DNA from: Strongylocentrotus droebachiensis
Taxonomy: Eukaryota > Echinodermata > Echinoidea > Camarodonta > Strongylocentrotidae
DNA length: 64,000 bases
Assembly (NCBI GenBank): GCA_035222895.1
Contig: JAVYIG010000886.1
Location: 1 to 64,000, forward strand
Direction of reading: 5' to 3'
The translations under genes and the position numbers were made by a program. Shown in pieces: positions 1 through 12,300 of this stretch (positions are counted from its first letter, which is position 1; every line of letters begins with the position of its first letter). The notes under the pieces were generated by a model. The model was given only the letters and a program-made list of their open reading frames with translations, searched no databases and was not told the origin of the DNA.

Positions 1-165
1 AAGCTTCCTTGAGAGAAAGCAGACAAATCGTTTTCCTGTTCTTGACTCTAAATCATTCTCTGAATTCAGTTTCCCCTTTCCGCGCGAAGCTTTGACGTTT
101 CATTAAATTATTAGAGAAAGAAGACGATTTGTTGTACCGTTCTTGACTCTAAATTGGCCCTAATT
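1..165. repeat. Minisatellite fragment, same unit as the 55-56.6 kb array
   Basis: Between one and two units containing the landmarks CGCGCGAAGC, TTTGACGTTTCATTAAATTA and the phrase GTACCGTTC before TTGACTC. The same landmarks recur about every 120 bases at 55060-56580 inside a hAT-like element. This edge is probably the end of another copy of that element or array. Confidence 0.75.
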
Positions 166-609
166 GTCTTGGTAACATTATTAAGATAAGAGAAAGTGTT
201 AATAAGGTAGTGACTTCAATGCTAGATGTACAATAAAGATAATCTGAAAATTTGATTGAAAACGGACCATTATTCATGGTACAAATAGGGAAAAACTGAT
301 CTGATCGATTCCTTAATTCCCCCAACTATATTGTTACATTTAATTACATTTTAGGTTAATGAAAATCGTCACAAAGCAATAATTTAATGGCTATTCTATT
401 CCAGACATTTCAGTGTTGACAGATTTTGTATAGCCTGCTTTATGTCTTTTTTCATGGAAAAACGGTTGGGAAAATTCAAAAATGGTTGGAAGAATTTACT
501 GTTGATCACTGGTAGAGGGTGTCATACATTGACCTTTTCAAAGAAAACCATAGATCTTCGTGGTTTGAGGATTTGTTCAGCCCGGCCAAAATATATATAT
601 ATATATTTT

Positions 610-1110
610 TTTTTGGAGGGGGCTCAATGATATCCGAGCCCCTCACAAATATTGGGGGGCTCCGTGATGTTATCCGAGCCCCACAAAAATATCGGGGGGC
701 TCCGTGATGTTATGCGAGCCCCACCAAAACAATTTGGGGGGGGGGGGGGTAGTCCCGCCAAAATATTTGGGGTCTCAATGATATCCGAGATCCACAAAAT
801 ATATATGGGGGGGGGGCGGTCAATGATATGCGAGATCCTATGTCTGAGCCCCCTCCCCCTCCCAAAACAAATATTTATAAAATGTTTATATTTGAATGGT
901 AAGTCTGTAGATTATAGGTATACATGAGTTTCATGCCTAGAATATAATGATTGGGGAGGAGGGGGGTTTATATCCGAGCCCCACAATAATTATAGGGGCG
1001 GCTCAATGATATCTGAGCACCACTTAAAATATTGGGGGCTCAATGGTATCTGGACCCCTAAGGACTCAATGATATCTAAGCCCCAACAAAAAATTGGGGT
1101 CTAAATGATA
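610..1110. repeat. Degenerate GAGCCCC minisatellite
   Basis: Units of roughly 45-55 bases repeat the phrase GGCTCAATGATATCCGAG, then CCCCACAAAATAT, with long G runs. The same phrase resumes at about 4547-4640 beyond the right end of the 1175-4546 transposon, so that transposon inserted into this tract. Confidence 0.7.
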
Positions 1111-1124
1111 TCCATAAGCCCCGC

Positions 1125-1162
<38 letters not shown>

Positions 1163-1174
1163 GGGGGGGGGGGG

Positions 1175-2203
1175 TGTTACACCCTCAAATGTAATAACTC
1201 CCACAAATGTAATAACGCCCACAAATGTAATAACACTTTACCCACAAATGTAACAACACCCACAAATGTAATAACACTTTACCCACAAATGTAATAATTT
1301 CACCCACAAATGTAATAATGACTTTACCCACAAATGTAATAAATTTTAAGTGATATTTTGAATCACCCACAAATGTAATAATGACTTTACCCACAAATGT
1401 AATAAATTTGAAGGAATATTTTGTCGAATTTAAAACTAAAACCCTGTAATAAAGCATGGGTATAGCGCGCAGTCTTTGCTCCAGACCCGGTTATTTCAAA
1501 AAAATTAAAAAATCTTCAAAACTAAGACCACACCATCTTCCAAACTAAGACCCGGTAATAAAGCATGGGTTTAGAGCGTAGTTTTTCTTCCAGACCCGGT
1601 TATTTCAAAACTTTTTAAAAATCTTCAAAACTAAGACCCCATCATCTTATTCCTGTGGAAGAACATAATATGTTCTTCCACTTTTGAAAAACCAGGAAAG
1701 ACTACGCTCAATAATATATTGAGCGTAGTCTTTCCTCCAGACCTGGTTTTTCAAAAGTTAAAAAACAAACAAAAAACAAAACAAAACAAAACAACAAAAA
1801 CACCATTTAAACTAAGACCCCTCTATCTTCCAAATTAAGACCCGGTAATAAAGCATGGGATTAGAACGTAGTCTTTACTTCAGACTCGGTTATTTCAAAA
1901 AAAAAATCTTCAAACTAAGACCTCACCATCTCATTCCTGTGGAATAACATGGGTATAGAGCGTAGTCTTTCCTCCAGACCCGGTTATTTCAAAGGAAATA
2001 GAAATTTAAACAAATCTTCGAAACTAAGCCCATCATCTTATTCCTCTTTTTTTTCATTTAAAAAATAAATTACATTATTACATATGTGGATACAACACGT
2101 CACAAATAAATGATTGGTCGGCGGTCACACGAACTGACGAATCAGTCAAAATGGTCCATATAACACACAGAGGAGGGACCGATTCGATGGTTCGTTGACC
2201 GTC
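1175..2203 (+). repeat. Left terminal inverted repeat
   Basis: The outer 220 bases are an array of the 16-18-base unit CCCACAAATGTAATAA. The inner part repeats the phrases AACTAAGACC and GACCCGGTTATTTC several times. This arm also has a private palindrome at about 1669-1755 (GAGCGTAGTCTTTCCTCC and its complement) that the right arm lacks. Confidence 0.85.
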
Positions 2204-2216
2204 GACGATTTCTTAA

Positions 2217-2528
2217 TCATGTAAATATTCTATTGTAAACAAACAAAAGGGTATCAACTGGGTTAAAGAGCTTCCCTCTTATACAAAACTCCTAAACGAG
2301 GACCCGAAAAAGGTCCTTGGATGGAAATCTCCTTTCGAGATTTTCTTTAGTAGGAAACCAGAACAAAATTATATCTCCCGTCAAAAAACAAACTATACTA
2401 TCCATGGTTGGGAAAAGAATGTACAAGCTGTTCGAAGAAAGGCTTACAAGGCTTTGCAGCGTGTAAAAAAAAGAACGATTAGATCCCAGAAAAAAAACTT
2501 AATGTACCAAACATACCAGATCAGGTAA
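2217..2528 (+). pseudogene. Integrase C-terminal remnant
   Basis: An open frame without a start codon, ending at TAA 2526-2528. It reads INWVKELP, then KVLGWKSPFEIFFSRKP, then a lysine/arginine-rich end. That matches the end of the catalytic core and the linker of Ty3/Ginger/Polinton-type integrases (Trp-x-x-x-Leu-Pro, then S-P-F-E-x-x-F-x-R-K-P). The upstream DDE residues are absent, so only the C-terminal part of the gene survives. The family is recognised from the motif by eye; the exact superfamily is uncertain. Confidence 0.6.
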
Positions 2529-3519
2529 AGGTTGTTAATATTCTTTATCTCATTGTATAATTAAAATAATTATTTCCTTTTGATCAGTCATACTTCATTT
2601 CAACTCCGTCTACTCTTAAAGCATCTGAAAAGTATTACTGAAAAACTTTTGGAGTTGTACGTGTTAAGTAGTTTTATATGGACGAATACTAAGTTACAGA
2701 AAGCCAGGTACATTTAGTATTTCGGCATCTTGTTCTCTTGTTTTTCCTAGCTTAGAAGAATTGTCACGTGTTAGGTTGTTTGCGTTTTATATCAAGTTCA
2801 GTTGATGTTATCAGGTTCAATATTGCCCAAATTATAACCTTGTTTGCTTGTAAAAGACATGTGAGTTACTCCACCTTTTTATACGGAATAATTATTTTGG
2901 TTCTGTTACCGTCTGTATATATTAATGAAACAACCTCTTCATTCGTTTGGAATAAAATACTTTCTATCTTACAAAATCTATGTATCCATCATTGCATTTA
3001 ATACTATAAAACCATAACCTCTGCAATTTACTCACATTGATTGAGAGAGTATATAGATATTTTATCAGTCAAAGGGTTCTGCAATCGTTCATCCAAAACA
3101 TGCAAATATGTTTCGCGCGATCTCGTTATACAGCTATTTATGATTTGTTATATGAAAGTATGCGTTGTTATTTGCTTGTTAACCGATTATCATCCCCCCA
3201 AAAAAGAAAAAGCAGGGTCATAGTACATAATAAATATAAGGTATAATGTGTAAATCATCAGGGATAATTATGTTATAATAATTAATCTCAAGGAAGATAT
3301 GCTGCCGGCGAAGAAGCAAATGGAGGAATAGAAAACATTATAAAAAAAAAGCTGAAGATGGAAAACGACATTGCCAGATAGACAGAGAGACAGACAGGGA
3401 GAGGGAAAGAGAGAGAGAAAGAGAAAAAAAGGGGGGGGGGGGGGGAGGGGGCGGGAGAGATAGAAAGTTGGACGTAGTCCGTACTGTATTTATTTATATG
3501 ATTTTTGTCTCTCCGATCA

Positions 3520-3921
3520 ACGGTCAACGAACCATCGAATCGGTCCCTCCTCTGTGTGTTATAAAGACCATTTTGACTGATTCGTCAGTTCGTGTGACCG
3601 CCGACCAATCATTTATTTGTGACGTGTTGTATCCACATATGTAATAATGTAATTTATTTTTAAATGAAAAAAAAGAGGAATAAGATGGTGGGTCTTAGTT
3701 TCGAAGATTTGTTTAAATTTCTATTTCATTTGAAATAACCGGGTCTGGAAGAAAAACTACTCTCTATACCCATGTTATTCCACAGAAATGAGATGGTGAG
3801 GTCTTAGTTTGAAGATTTTTTTTTTTTAAATAACCGAGTCTGAAGTAAAGACTACGTTCTAATCCCATGCTTTATTACCGGGTCTTAATTTGGAAGATAG
3901 AAGCTCTTAGTTTAAAAGGTT

Positions 3922-3953
<32 letters not shown>

Positions 3954-4546
3954 GTTTGTTTTTTAACTTTTGAAAAACCGGGTCTGGAGGAAAGACTACG
4001 CTCAATACTTATATATGTTCTTCCACAGGAATAAGATGATGGGGTCTTAGTTTTGAAGATTTTTAAAAAGTTTTGAAATAACCGGGTCTGGAAGAAAAAC
4101 TACGCTCTAAACCCATTACCGGGTCTTAGTTTGGAAGATGGTGGGGTCTTAGTTTTGAAGACTTTTTTTTTTTTTAAATAACCGGGTCTGGAGCAAAGAC
4201 TGCGCGCTATACCCAGCTTTATTACAGGGTTTTAGATTTAAATTCGACAAAATATCCCTTCAAATTTATTACATTTGTGGGTAAAGTCATTATTACATTT
4301 GTGGGTGATTCAAAATATCACTTCAAATTTATTACATTTGTGGGTAAAGTCATTATTACATTTGTGGGTGATTAAAAATTATTACATTTGTGGGTAAAGT
4401 GGTTATTACATTTGTGGGTGAAATTATTACATTTGTGGGTAAAGTGTTATTACATTTGTGGGTGTTGTTACATTTGTGGGTAAAGTGTTATTACATTTGT
4501 GGGCGTTATTACATTTGTGGGAGTTATTACATTTGAGGGTGTAACA
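3520..4546 (-). repeat. Right terminal inverted repeat
   Basis: Reverse complement of 1175-2203 with a few small length differences in homopolymer and subrepeat counts. It carries the same ATTACATTTGTGGG subrepeats at its outer end. Confidence 0.85.
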
Positions 4547-4731
4547 GGGGGGGGGGGGCTTAATGATATCTGCGTCCCCAAAGATTTTTTTTTTTTTTGG
4601 GGGGGGGGGGGGCTCCCCCATGCCCCCTGGTTCCTAGGCCTATGATCTTCATATTTCTCATTGGTTTGCATAAAATAAACGATGAATGAGGGCAAATTAA
4701 ATTTAATAGATTTAATATACCTTATGGGTTT

Positions 4732-5250
4732 AAAGGTACTATGTCCCTTTTGCAGGCCAAAAAATGAAAAGGTTAAATTCCAATGGCATTTGAAAGATAA
4801 TAATAATTTAGAACTCCCCTTAAAGAAATGGGGTTTGAAAATGTCTTTAAGTGGGAAAAATAACGACTATTAGTTGTCAAATAGACTTAGGAGCTATGGT
4901 AATAGTCTTGATTTTCAGACCATTGTACCGCATGGTCGTACGTTTTATGCTGCGCAAAGATTCAATCAGTTTAATTTTGGCCATTACAAGAAGTGGTGTA
5001 GACAAATCCTTTTACAGCTCATTTTATGTATGTTATTACCAAAGATGAAAAAAAGCCAGTCAGTCACTCAATACTGACGATAGTGTCTGACAGTGAAGTC
5101 TAGCAAGTAAACGGGTTTCCTTGCATAATTTGATAATAAGGACACTGCTAACGTTTAAATTTCACAGATAGGACATACATGACATATTCATAATTCCTGC
5201 AAAGTTCTACAGAATTTGAAGTTGGCTGCAAAAGGGACATAGTATCTTTA
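4732..5250. mobile_element. MITE with AAAGGTACTATGTCCC ends
   Basis: About 30 bases at 4732 (TAAAGGTACTATGTCCCTTT) recur inverted at about 5223-5250. There is no coding capacity; the short open frames inside are unrelated to known proteins. Confidence 0.6.
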
Positions 5251-5856
5251 ACCCTAATAAGGCCGGGCTATTTGAGGTCTTAATCGATTTTGGCCGTGAA
5301 ACGGCCGATCGCCGCGAAAATTTGCACGCATATAAAGTGAAGTGTAAAGAATACTATGGTAAATTCATTTTTTTGAAAAATTCACTCACTAGACCATTTG
5401 GAATAATCCCAAAAAAAAAATTGGAAGAGCGGTGTTATTCCTTATGTAATCTATTGATTTGATAATTTCTTATGTATTTTTTTATTCTTTTATTTATGTA
5501 TTTTATTGTTTTTGTTGTTTTATTTTAATTCTAACTATAATTAAACTATTTTGAACCCCAAAATAAACACCCAAACTATAAACAAGACCAAATAACCAAT
5601 GTTTTATCTCTTTTTTGGAAAAATGAGATTTCCATATATTTTGTACACAAATCACGAAAATGAGCGATTTTCAAAGACAAAAGGTCACGTGACTTTGTAA
5701 CGGTAGGGCCGATTTTCGAAAAATCTATTTCAAAAGATGCGCAAGACTCGAAAGAAAAAAGTCAGCGAGCGGCGGGGCGCCATCCGTATGCGTTCTCGAA
5801 CAATCAAAACAATTGCGGAGGGGGGGGGATAATGCCCCCCCGACTTTATTAGGGTT
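5250..5856. mobile_element. MITE with AACCCTAATAA ends
   Basis: AACCCTAATAAGGCCGGG at the left end is matched inverted by CCCGACTTTATTAGGGTT at the right. It abuts the previous MITE. No coding capacity. Confidence 0.6.
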
Positions 5857-6321
5857 CAGACTATTGTAATGATTCGTCTATAAATCTTTATTCGGCTTGA
5901 GTTACATTTACCAAACACAATCATTCCTAAACTCCTGTCCTAACAAAATTTAATATTTAAATGTCCCAAAATTATTCCAACTCTGAGCAAGGGCTCCAAT
6001 TCTTGTACATATCTTGTTCTCTTTCGCAGATAATGGTAAGTATACTCACTTCGTTTTGAACGTAATTCCATCCATTAAAACTAGAGAATCGGTTATTCAC
6101 AAAAATAAAAGATACATTTCGAATAAAAGTCATTCTTTGTATTTTCCTGTATATAACAAGACGTCAAATTGGACATGTATTACTACATATTTTTAAATCT
6201 TCTATTGAGAACTTGAAATTAAAAAAAAAGAAGATAAATCAAATGGAATGATATATAATGAAATAAAATGAAATAAAATGAAAATTAACAAGAACTTTTG
6301 AACAAAAGATTGAGGCCTTAC

Positions 6322-9300
6322 CAGTTGCAGGGTCCCAAGGATTTGCTCCAGCATTATGTGGATGTATTGTACAATCCACAAGGTCATCAGCGGCGTTGAT
6401 TGTAACTGCAGAAACAAAGCCGAATTGTGAAACGTTAAGAGAATATTGAGTTCGTGTGTAACTAGTGATCTCTACATTCTTTGAAAGTCAGTTGAACATA
6501 AATACCACAGTGTCCTTGGTAAAGGAATGCTCTGCAGAATGCCTTCATATAGAAACTATGATGAGAAAAAGCTATCAAGTTTATACCAAGTATTGTAGCT
6601 GCATGTAAATCCATATAATTGTCATTTTAAATGCAGTTAATGTAGGTTTAACAAGATTGAATAATTTGTTTAAATATATTTGCATCAAACAAACACCTCA
6701 AAGACATATCCCACTTTTCATGAACTACACACATTTTTCCACACAGTTTCTTTCCTCACAATTATCGCGTGTCCAGTAGTTAAGTCATGCGCGGCCTTAG
6801 TTGTATATTATACAGTTATTGACTGGCAGGGGGTGTAATATAACATTATTTGGACTGCTGAAGGGAGTTATATTTCCCAAGTGATTATATTTTCCCAAAG
6901 CGCGCAGCGCTGAGGAAAAATATGGTCACGAGGGAAAATATAACTCCCTTCAGGTCCAAAGAATGTTATATGTAAAAAAAAAACCTTTAAAAAATAATAT
7001 TTCGAGATAATTTATGAAGAAAAAAAAACTTAAAAAAAAAAAAAATCTTGTGAAAAAAAAAAAAAAAAATCGTAACAAAATAATTCTTACCCCAATAACC
7101 ATTTTAAAAAAAAATAATAATGGAAAAAATAATTTCAAGGGAAAAAATTCATGAAAAAATATTATTGAAAAAAAAATTACCCTCGGTAATGGTGTAATGT
7201 TTGTAATTGGTGACATACAGTCCTCAAGATGGCGACATGCATTGATTAAAAATATATTCATTTCACCGGCCGGTAAATTATAACCAACCAGGAAAATATA
7301 ACAATTTGGATCCTCGCAATTGATAGCACGTGACGAGCTGTGGACCAATCACATCTCGGTATCTGTCTAAGCTATCTAATATAAACTGGAAGTTAATTAT
7401 TTTGAACTTTAACTATCAAAGGTCCAATTCCATTAGTTCGGTGTGGAAATCCACCCACACATTTTGTATGACTTCATTTAATCTAAAAATACAATTTGCA
7501 AAATTATTGTTATTAATAACCTCACTTTTCCTGCGACCATGCCAACAATACAAGACTTTTGAAAGACCGGCAGAGTTATTGTGAGAGGCTCTACCACTCA
7601 CTGTACGGGTAGCATCACCAATAGTTTAAGATGATTCCCCTGCATCTCTAAAAAGACTCTCGACATGAGAAGTCCATGAAGACTCTTACACCGTATTTTG
7701 CTTCATCTACTATGTGCGTCTTCCCACATGAAGATTTCAAACAGCAGATGGGATCTTCAACCCGTTATCTTCAGATTTGCCATGGCAGTATTAGTATCTT
7801 AAAAAAATACTACTTGTATATTTGTTTTCATATACTGTTCCACGTTACAATGCTGTTTTTGTTTGTATTTTTTTTTTGGTGGTTTATCCCCATAATTTTC
7901 CTCTTTTGATATTAGCTAACATGATAAACTAGTGTAGATCGATTAGGATATTTGCACAACAGACCAAAAATAGTACTCAAACAACGATTAGTTTACGCAT
8001 GTAAACTACATGAATAATAAAAGTAGAACAAAGCACGAGACTTACCGATGATGTTTACTACCTCGGCAATTACTGTAAAATTTGTTGGAGCAGAACATCC
8101 TAAAGTTATTACCATGTAGGCCACGTTGGAAGATGACAAGAAGTAGTCACCATTTTGGGCAAAGCTGTTGGCAGCAAGGGTGTAACGGTTGCCCCTATCA
8201 TCTTCATTCACTGCTTCGATGGTAACGGAGACACGGTGTCTGGGTACGGTCAAGAGTACACGTAACCCTTGAGGAGCCTCCATTCTCCACGCATAGTACA
8301 CATAGTCATCTGTATGATCTTGGATTGGTAGTATAGGAGCCAGCAAGCAGTCGATGTTTGTCCTCTCTCCACTAGTAACACTGACCACTGCACATGCAAA
8401 GATAAAGGGACTGCATACTTTTAGCTTAACTAATTATTTTAGCAACAATTTGATAATTATGTTTATAAACCACTGTCCACCTGTGACAACCCCTGCTTAG
8501 AAGGGTCGGTCAAAACTAAGCTTCTAGTTTTCCTTCTTCTTGTTCTTTTTCTTCTTCACCTTCTCTTCCTCATTGCAATGACGATCTTCGTCATTGCCTC
8601 GTTTTCGTTCACATTCTGCCCCATTAATATTCTCCTTTTCCTCCTTTTCCTTTTCCTTATCCTTATCCTTATCGTCAGGAAATCGCATTCGTTTTGCACG
8701 TAGTGTTTGTTATTCCTGGTTCGGTGCTTTCCTCATGTTCTTTTCCTTTCAAATTTCATAGGCATGGTCTCTAACATCTCATCAAGGTCACTACATTCTT
8801 TGATTTTCGAAATCACTCATGCATAACCGTCCAGGCGCCATTTTGTCCGTATTTGGTCCATTTTAAGGCCTTTCTATCTTCCTTCCTATCTCCACTATCC
8901 TAGATCCTACAAACTTCTAACAAATTCCTCTAAATAGTCTAAGAGATGTTCTTTAATCTGCGACGCATAACCTACCCTTCAAAATGCCATCTTCGTACTC
9001 AAAATTCAAATCTGAAACCGACTCCGTCAAAAATCTCTCAAATTCTTGAAAAATTGACCCCTAAATAATCTAAAACTGCCATAACTTTCTCATATAGATT
9101 CCGTTTTGTATTTAAATCTTACAGTATCTTTATCTCATAATTGCACATAGCCATGCCAAATTTCACGCTCCAATAACTTTGCAAAACATAAATAGCGCCC
9201 TCTAAAGTTCTGGGAATTGGCTTTCTTTCTGTGGCCGTATCTCCATTATGGCTTGGCAAATCCGTACCCTTTTTTGGATTTAGATACTTGAAGATATGCC

Positions 9301-12300
9301 CTTTCCAGCCATATACAAAATGATATACCCTATCACTGACTAAATTTGAGAAAATTGCCCTCCAAATTCGCCATTTTCAAGAAAATTGAGAAATAACTTC
9401 AACTTGCTCTAAACCGGCGATCGTTATACCTACATCAATGAAACTTGGCAGACACATGTATCCAGATACGTGACAACTGTCTGCTAAGTTTAGAAAATTG
9501 TAATGCCCTCTTCGCCAAGTTATCGCCAAAAATGATGAATTTACTATGCTTTACGTTATAGCGTGTTTGATGCGTGCAGTACGTTTTGCGCAGATGAAAA
9601 TGGTTTCAAACTGACCGCACTGAAGTGCCCTTTCGAATGATACCAAGTATGGTATATGTTCACTCAGAAAATCGTGAGTAAATCGCATTTGAACAAGGGC
9701 CACTATACGAATTCCGCCGAGTTTCCGCCCTATTATAACACGTTTCGGCCATGACGTCATTTTTTAAGACTGTATATTCGGTTGTGTTAGTATGGGCGGC
9801 CGTTCGTGCCAAAGCACGCGTCGCAACATGTTCATCATGCACCAAGTCCTATTGGATTTGCACGCAGTGCTTGCGAGTCCTTTCTAGATCCCTTCCTCTA
9901 CTCCAATTCCCTTCAAAATTCGTAGGCGTAGTCTCTAGCATTCCTTCAAGGTCACTGAATTCTTCGTTCTCCGGAAACCCTCATGCGTGACCGTCCAGGC
10001 ACCATTTTTGCAATGACGACCTTCGTCATTGCCTTGTTTTCGTTCACATTCTGCCCCATTAATATTCTTGTTTTCCTTATCGTCCAAAAATCCCATTCGT
10101 TTTGCACATTGTGCTTGTTATTCCTAGTTAGGTACTTTACTCATGCCTTTTTCCTTTCAAATTTCGTAGGCATCATCTCTAGCATCTCATCCAGGTCACT
10201 ACATTCTTCGATTCTCGAAATCACTCATGCATAACCGTCCAGACGCCATTTTGTCCGTTTCTGGTCCATTTTAAGGCCTTTCTATCTTCCTTCCTATCTC
10301 CACTATCCTAGATCCTACAAACTTCTAATAAATTCCTCAAAATAGTCTAAGATATGTTCTTTCATCTGCGACTTATAACCTGACCTTCAAAATGCCATCT
10401 TGGTACTCAAAATTCAAATCTGAAACCGACTCCGTCAAAAAAATAAAAAGAACTTGAAAAATGGACCCCTAAAAATCTAAAACTGCCATAACTTTCTCAT
10501 ATAAATTCCGTTATGTATTCAAATCTCACAGTATCCTTATCGTATACTTGCACAAAGCCATGCCAAATTTCACGCTCCAATGGCTTAGCACAACATAAAT
10601 AGTGCCCTCTAAAGTTCTGGGAATTGGCTTTCTCTCTGTGGCCGTATCTCCATAATGGCTTGGCAAACCCGTACCTTTTTTTGGTTTTAGATACTTGAAG
10701 ATATGCCCTTTCCAGCCATATACAAAATTATATACCCTATCACTGACCAAATTTGAGAAAATTGCCTTCCAAATTCGCCATTTTCAAGAAAATTGAGAAA
10801 TAACTTCAACTTGCTCTAAACCGGCGATCTTTATACCCACATCAATGAAACTTGGCAGACACATGTATCCATATACGTCACAACTGTCTGCCAAGTTTAG
10901 TAAATTGTAATGCCCTCTTCGCCAAGTTATCGCCCAAAATGATGAATTTACTATGCTTTACGTTATAGCGCGTTTCGAAAGTCCTCTTTCGAATGATACC
11001 AAGTATGGTATATGTTCACGCAGAAAATTGTGAGTAAATCGCATTTGAACAAGGGTCACTATACGAATTCCGCCGAGTTTCCGCCCTATTATAACACGTT
11101 TCGGCCATGACGTCATTTTTTAAGACTGTAATATTCGGTTGTGTTAGTATGGGCGGCCGTTCGTGCCAAAGCACGCGTCGCAACATGTTCATCATGCACC
11201 AAGTCCTATTGGTTTTGCACGCAGTGCTTGCGAGCCCTTTCTAGATCCCTTCCTCTACTCCAATTCCCTTCAAAATTCGTAGGCGTAGTTTCTAGCATTC
11301 TTTCAAGGTCACTAAATTCTTCGTTCTCCGGAAACCCTCATGCGTGACCGTGCAGGCACCATTTTTTCCGTTTCGGGCCGTTTTGGTGACCTTTCTTTCG
11401 CCCTAACTATGTCCACTATCACAGAAGCTACAGACTTCTTACATATTGCTCTGGATATTCCGAGAGTAGCTCCTTCGTTTGACACGTAGGAACATGGCGT
11501 CATTGCACGCACATCGTTGTGACACGATTGCATTTCTAGTTTTCCGTTTCGGGCCGTTTTGGTGACCTTTCTTTCGCCCTAACTATCTCCACTATCACAG
11601 AAGCTACAGACTTCTTACATATTGCTCTGGATAGTCCGAGAGTAGCTCCTTCGTTTGACACGTAGAAACATGGCGTCATTGCACGCACATCGTTGTGACA
11701 CGATTGCATTTCTAGTTTTACTTCTTCTTATTATTCTACTTCTTCTTTTACCAGTTTCTTGTTGTTCGTGTTCTTGTTCTAATTCTCTTTTTTCTTTTTC
11801 CTTTTCTTCTTTTCATTCCCCTCTCTCTCTCTCTCTCTCTCTATCTATCTCTCTCTTTCTATCTCTCTCTTTCTCTCTCTCGCTGTCTCTCTGTCTCTCT
11901 TTGCAATGATTTTCATTATCATGTAATATGTTTCATTTGGGCGAACATATCACAAGCATCGTGCTTCTATGGATGTACGATCTGAAGTCGATCTGACTCT
12001 TTTCGCCTGTGTCGATGTAGCCTCCAGAGCTACATGAGTTTAGTGACCAGTGAAAAGTAGTATTAACAATTAAGATAATAGTCTGGGCATTTCAAGACAG
12101 TATAGTTCGAGGGCACTATATCTATTATCATATGTGATGATGTGGCATTTGTGCATCGGCTGTAAATATAGGAATTAGGGTAAAAAAAAGAGAAAGATAA
12201 CAAAATATGTGTATGAATTACTATACTACTAATAGCTACTACTGCTACTACTACAACTACTACTACTACTACTTCTACTGCTACTACTACTACTACTACT

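Larger units (their letters stand above)
1175..4546. mobile_element. DNA transposon with 1.03-kb terminal inverted repeats (integrase type)
   Basis: The ends are exact inverted copies starting TGTTACACCCTCAAATG. The arms span 1175-2203 and 3520-4546 and stay alignable over about 1030 bases. G runs flank both ends, so a target duplication cannot be measured. The interior (2204-3519) carries a remnant of a retroviral-type integrase. Termini of the TG...CA type are what DDE integrases use, so a Ginger-like or Polinton/Maverick-derived element is likely. At 3.4 kb it is an internally deleted, non-autonomous copy. The superfamily is inference; the inverted-repeat structure is seen directly. Confidence 0.85.

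Noticed and set aside
1..6. HindIII site at base 1 taken as proof of a clone end
   Set aside because: A six-base match at the edge is suggestive only; the site occurs elsewhere in the window as well.
1185..1420. Regular 16-18-base repeats resembling a CRISPR array
   Set aside because: Eukaryotic context; units are contiguous with no unique spacers, and the array is mirrored at 4240-4540 as part of transposon TIRs.
6950..7348. 132-codon Phe-rich minus-strand frame
   Set aside because: Lies in poly-A/T runs of a MITE; composition artefact.
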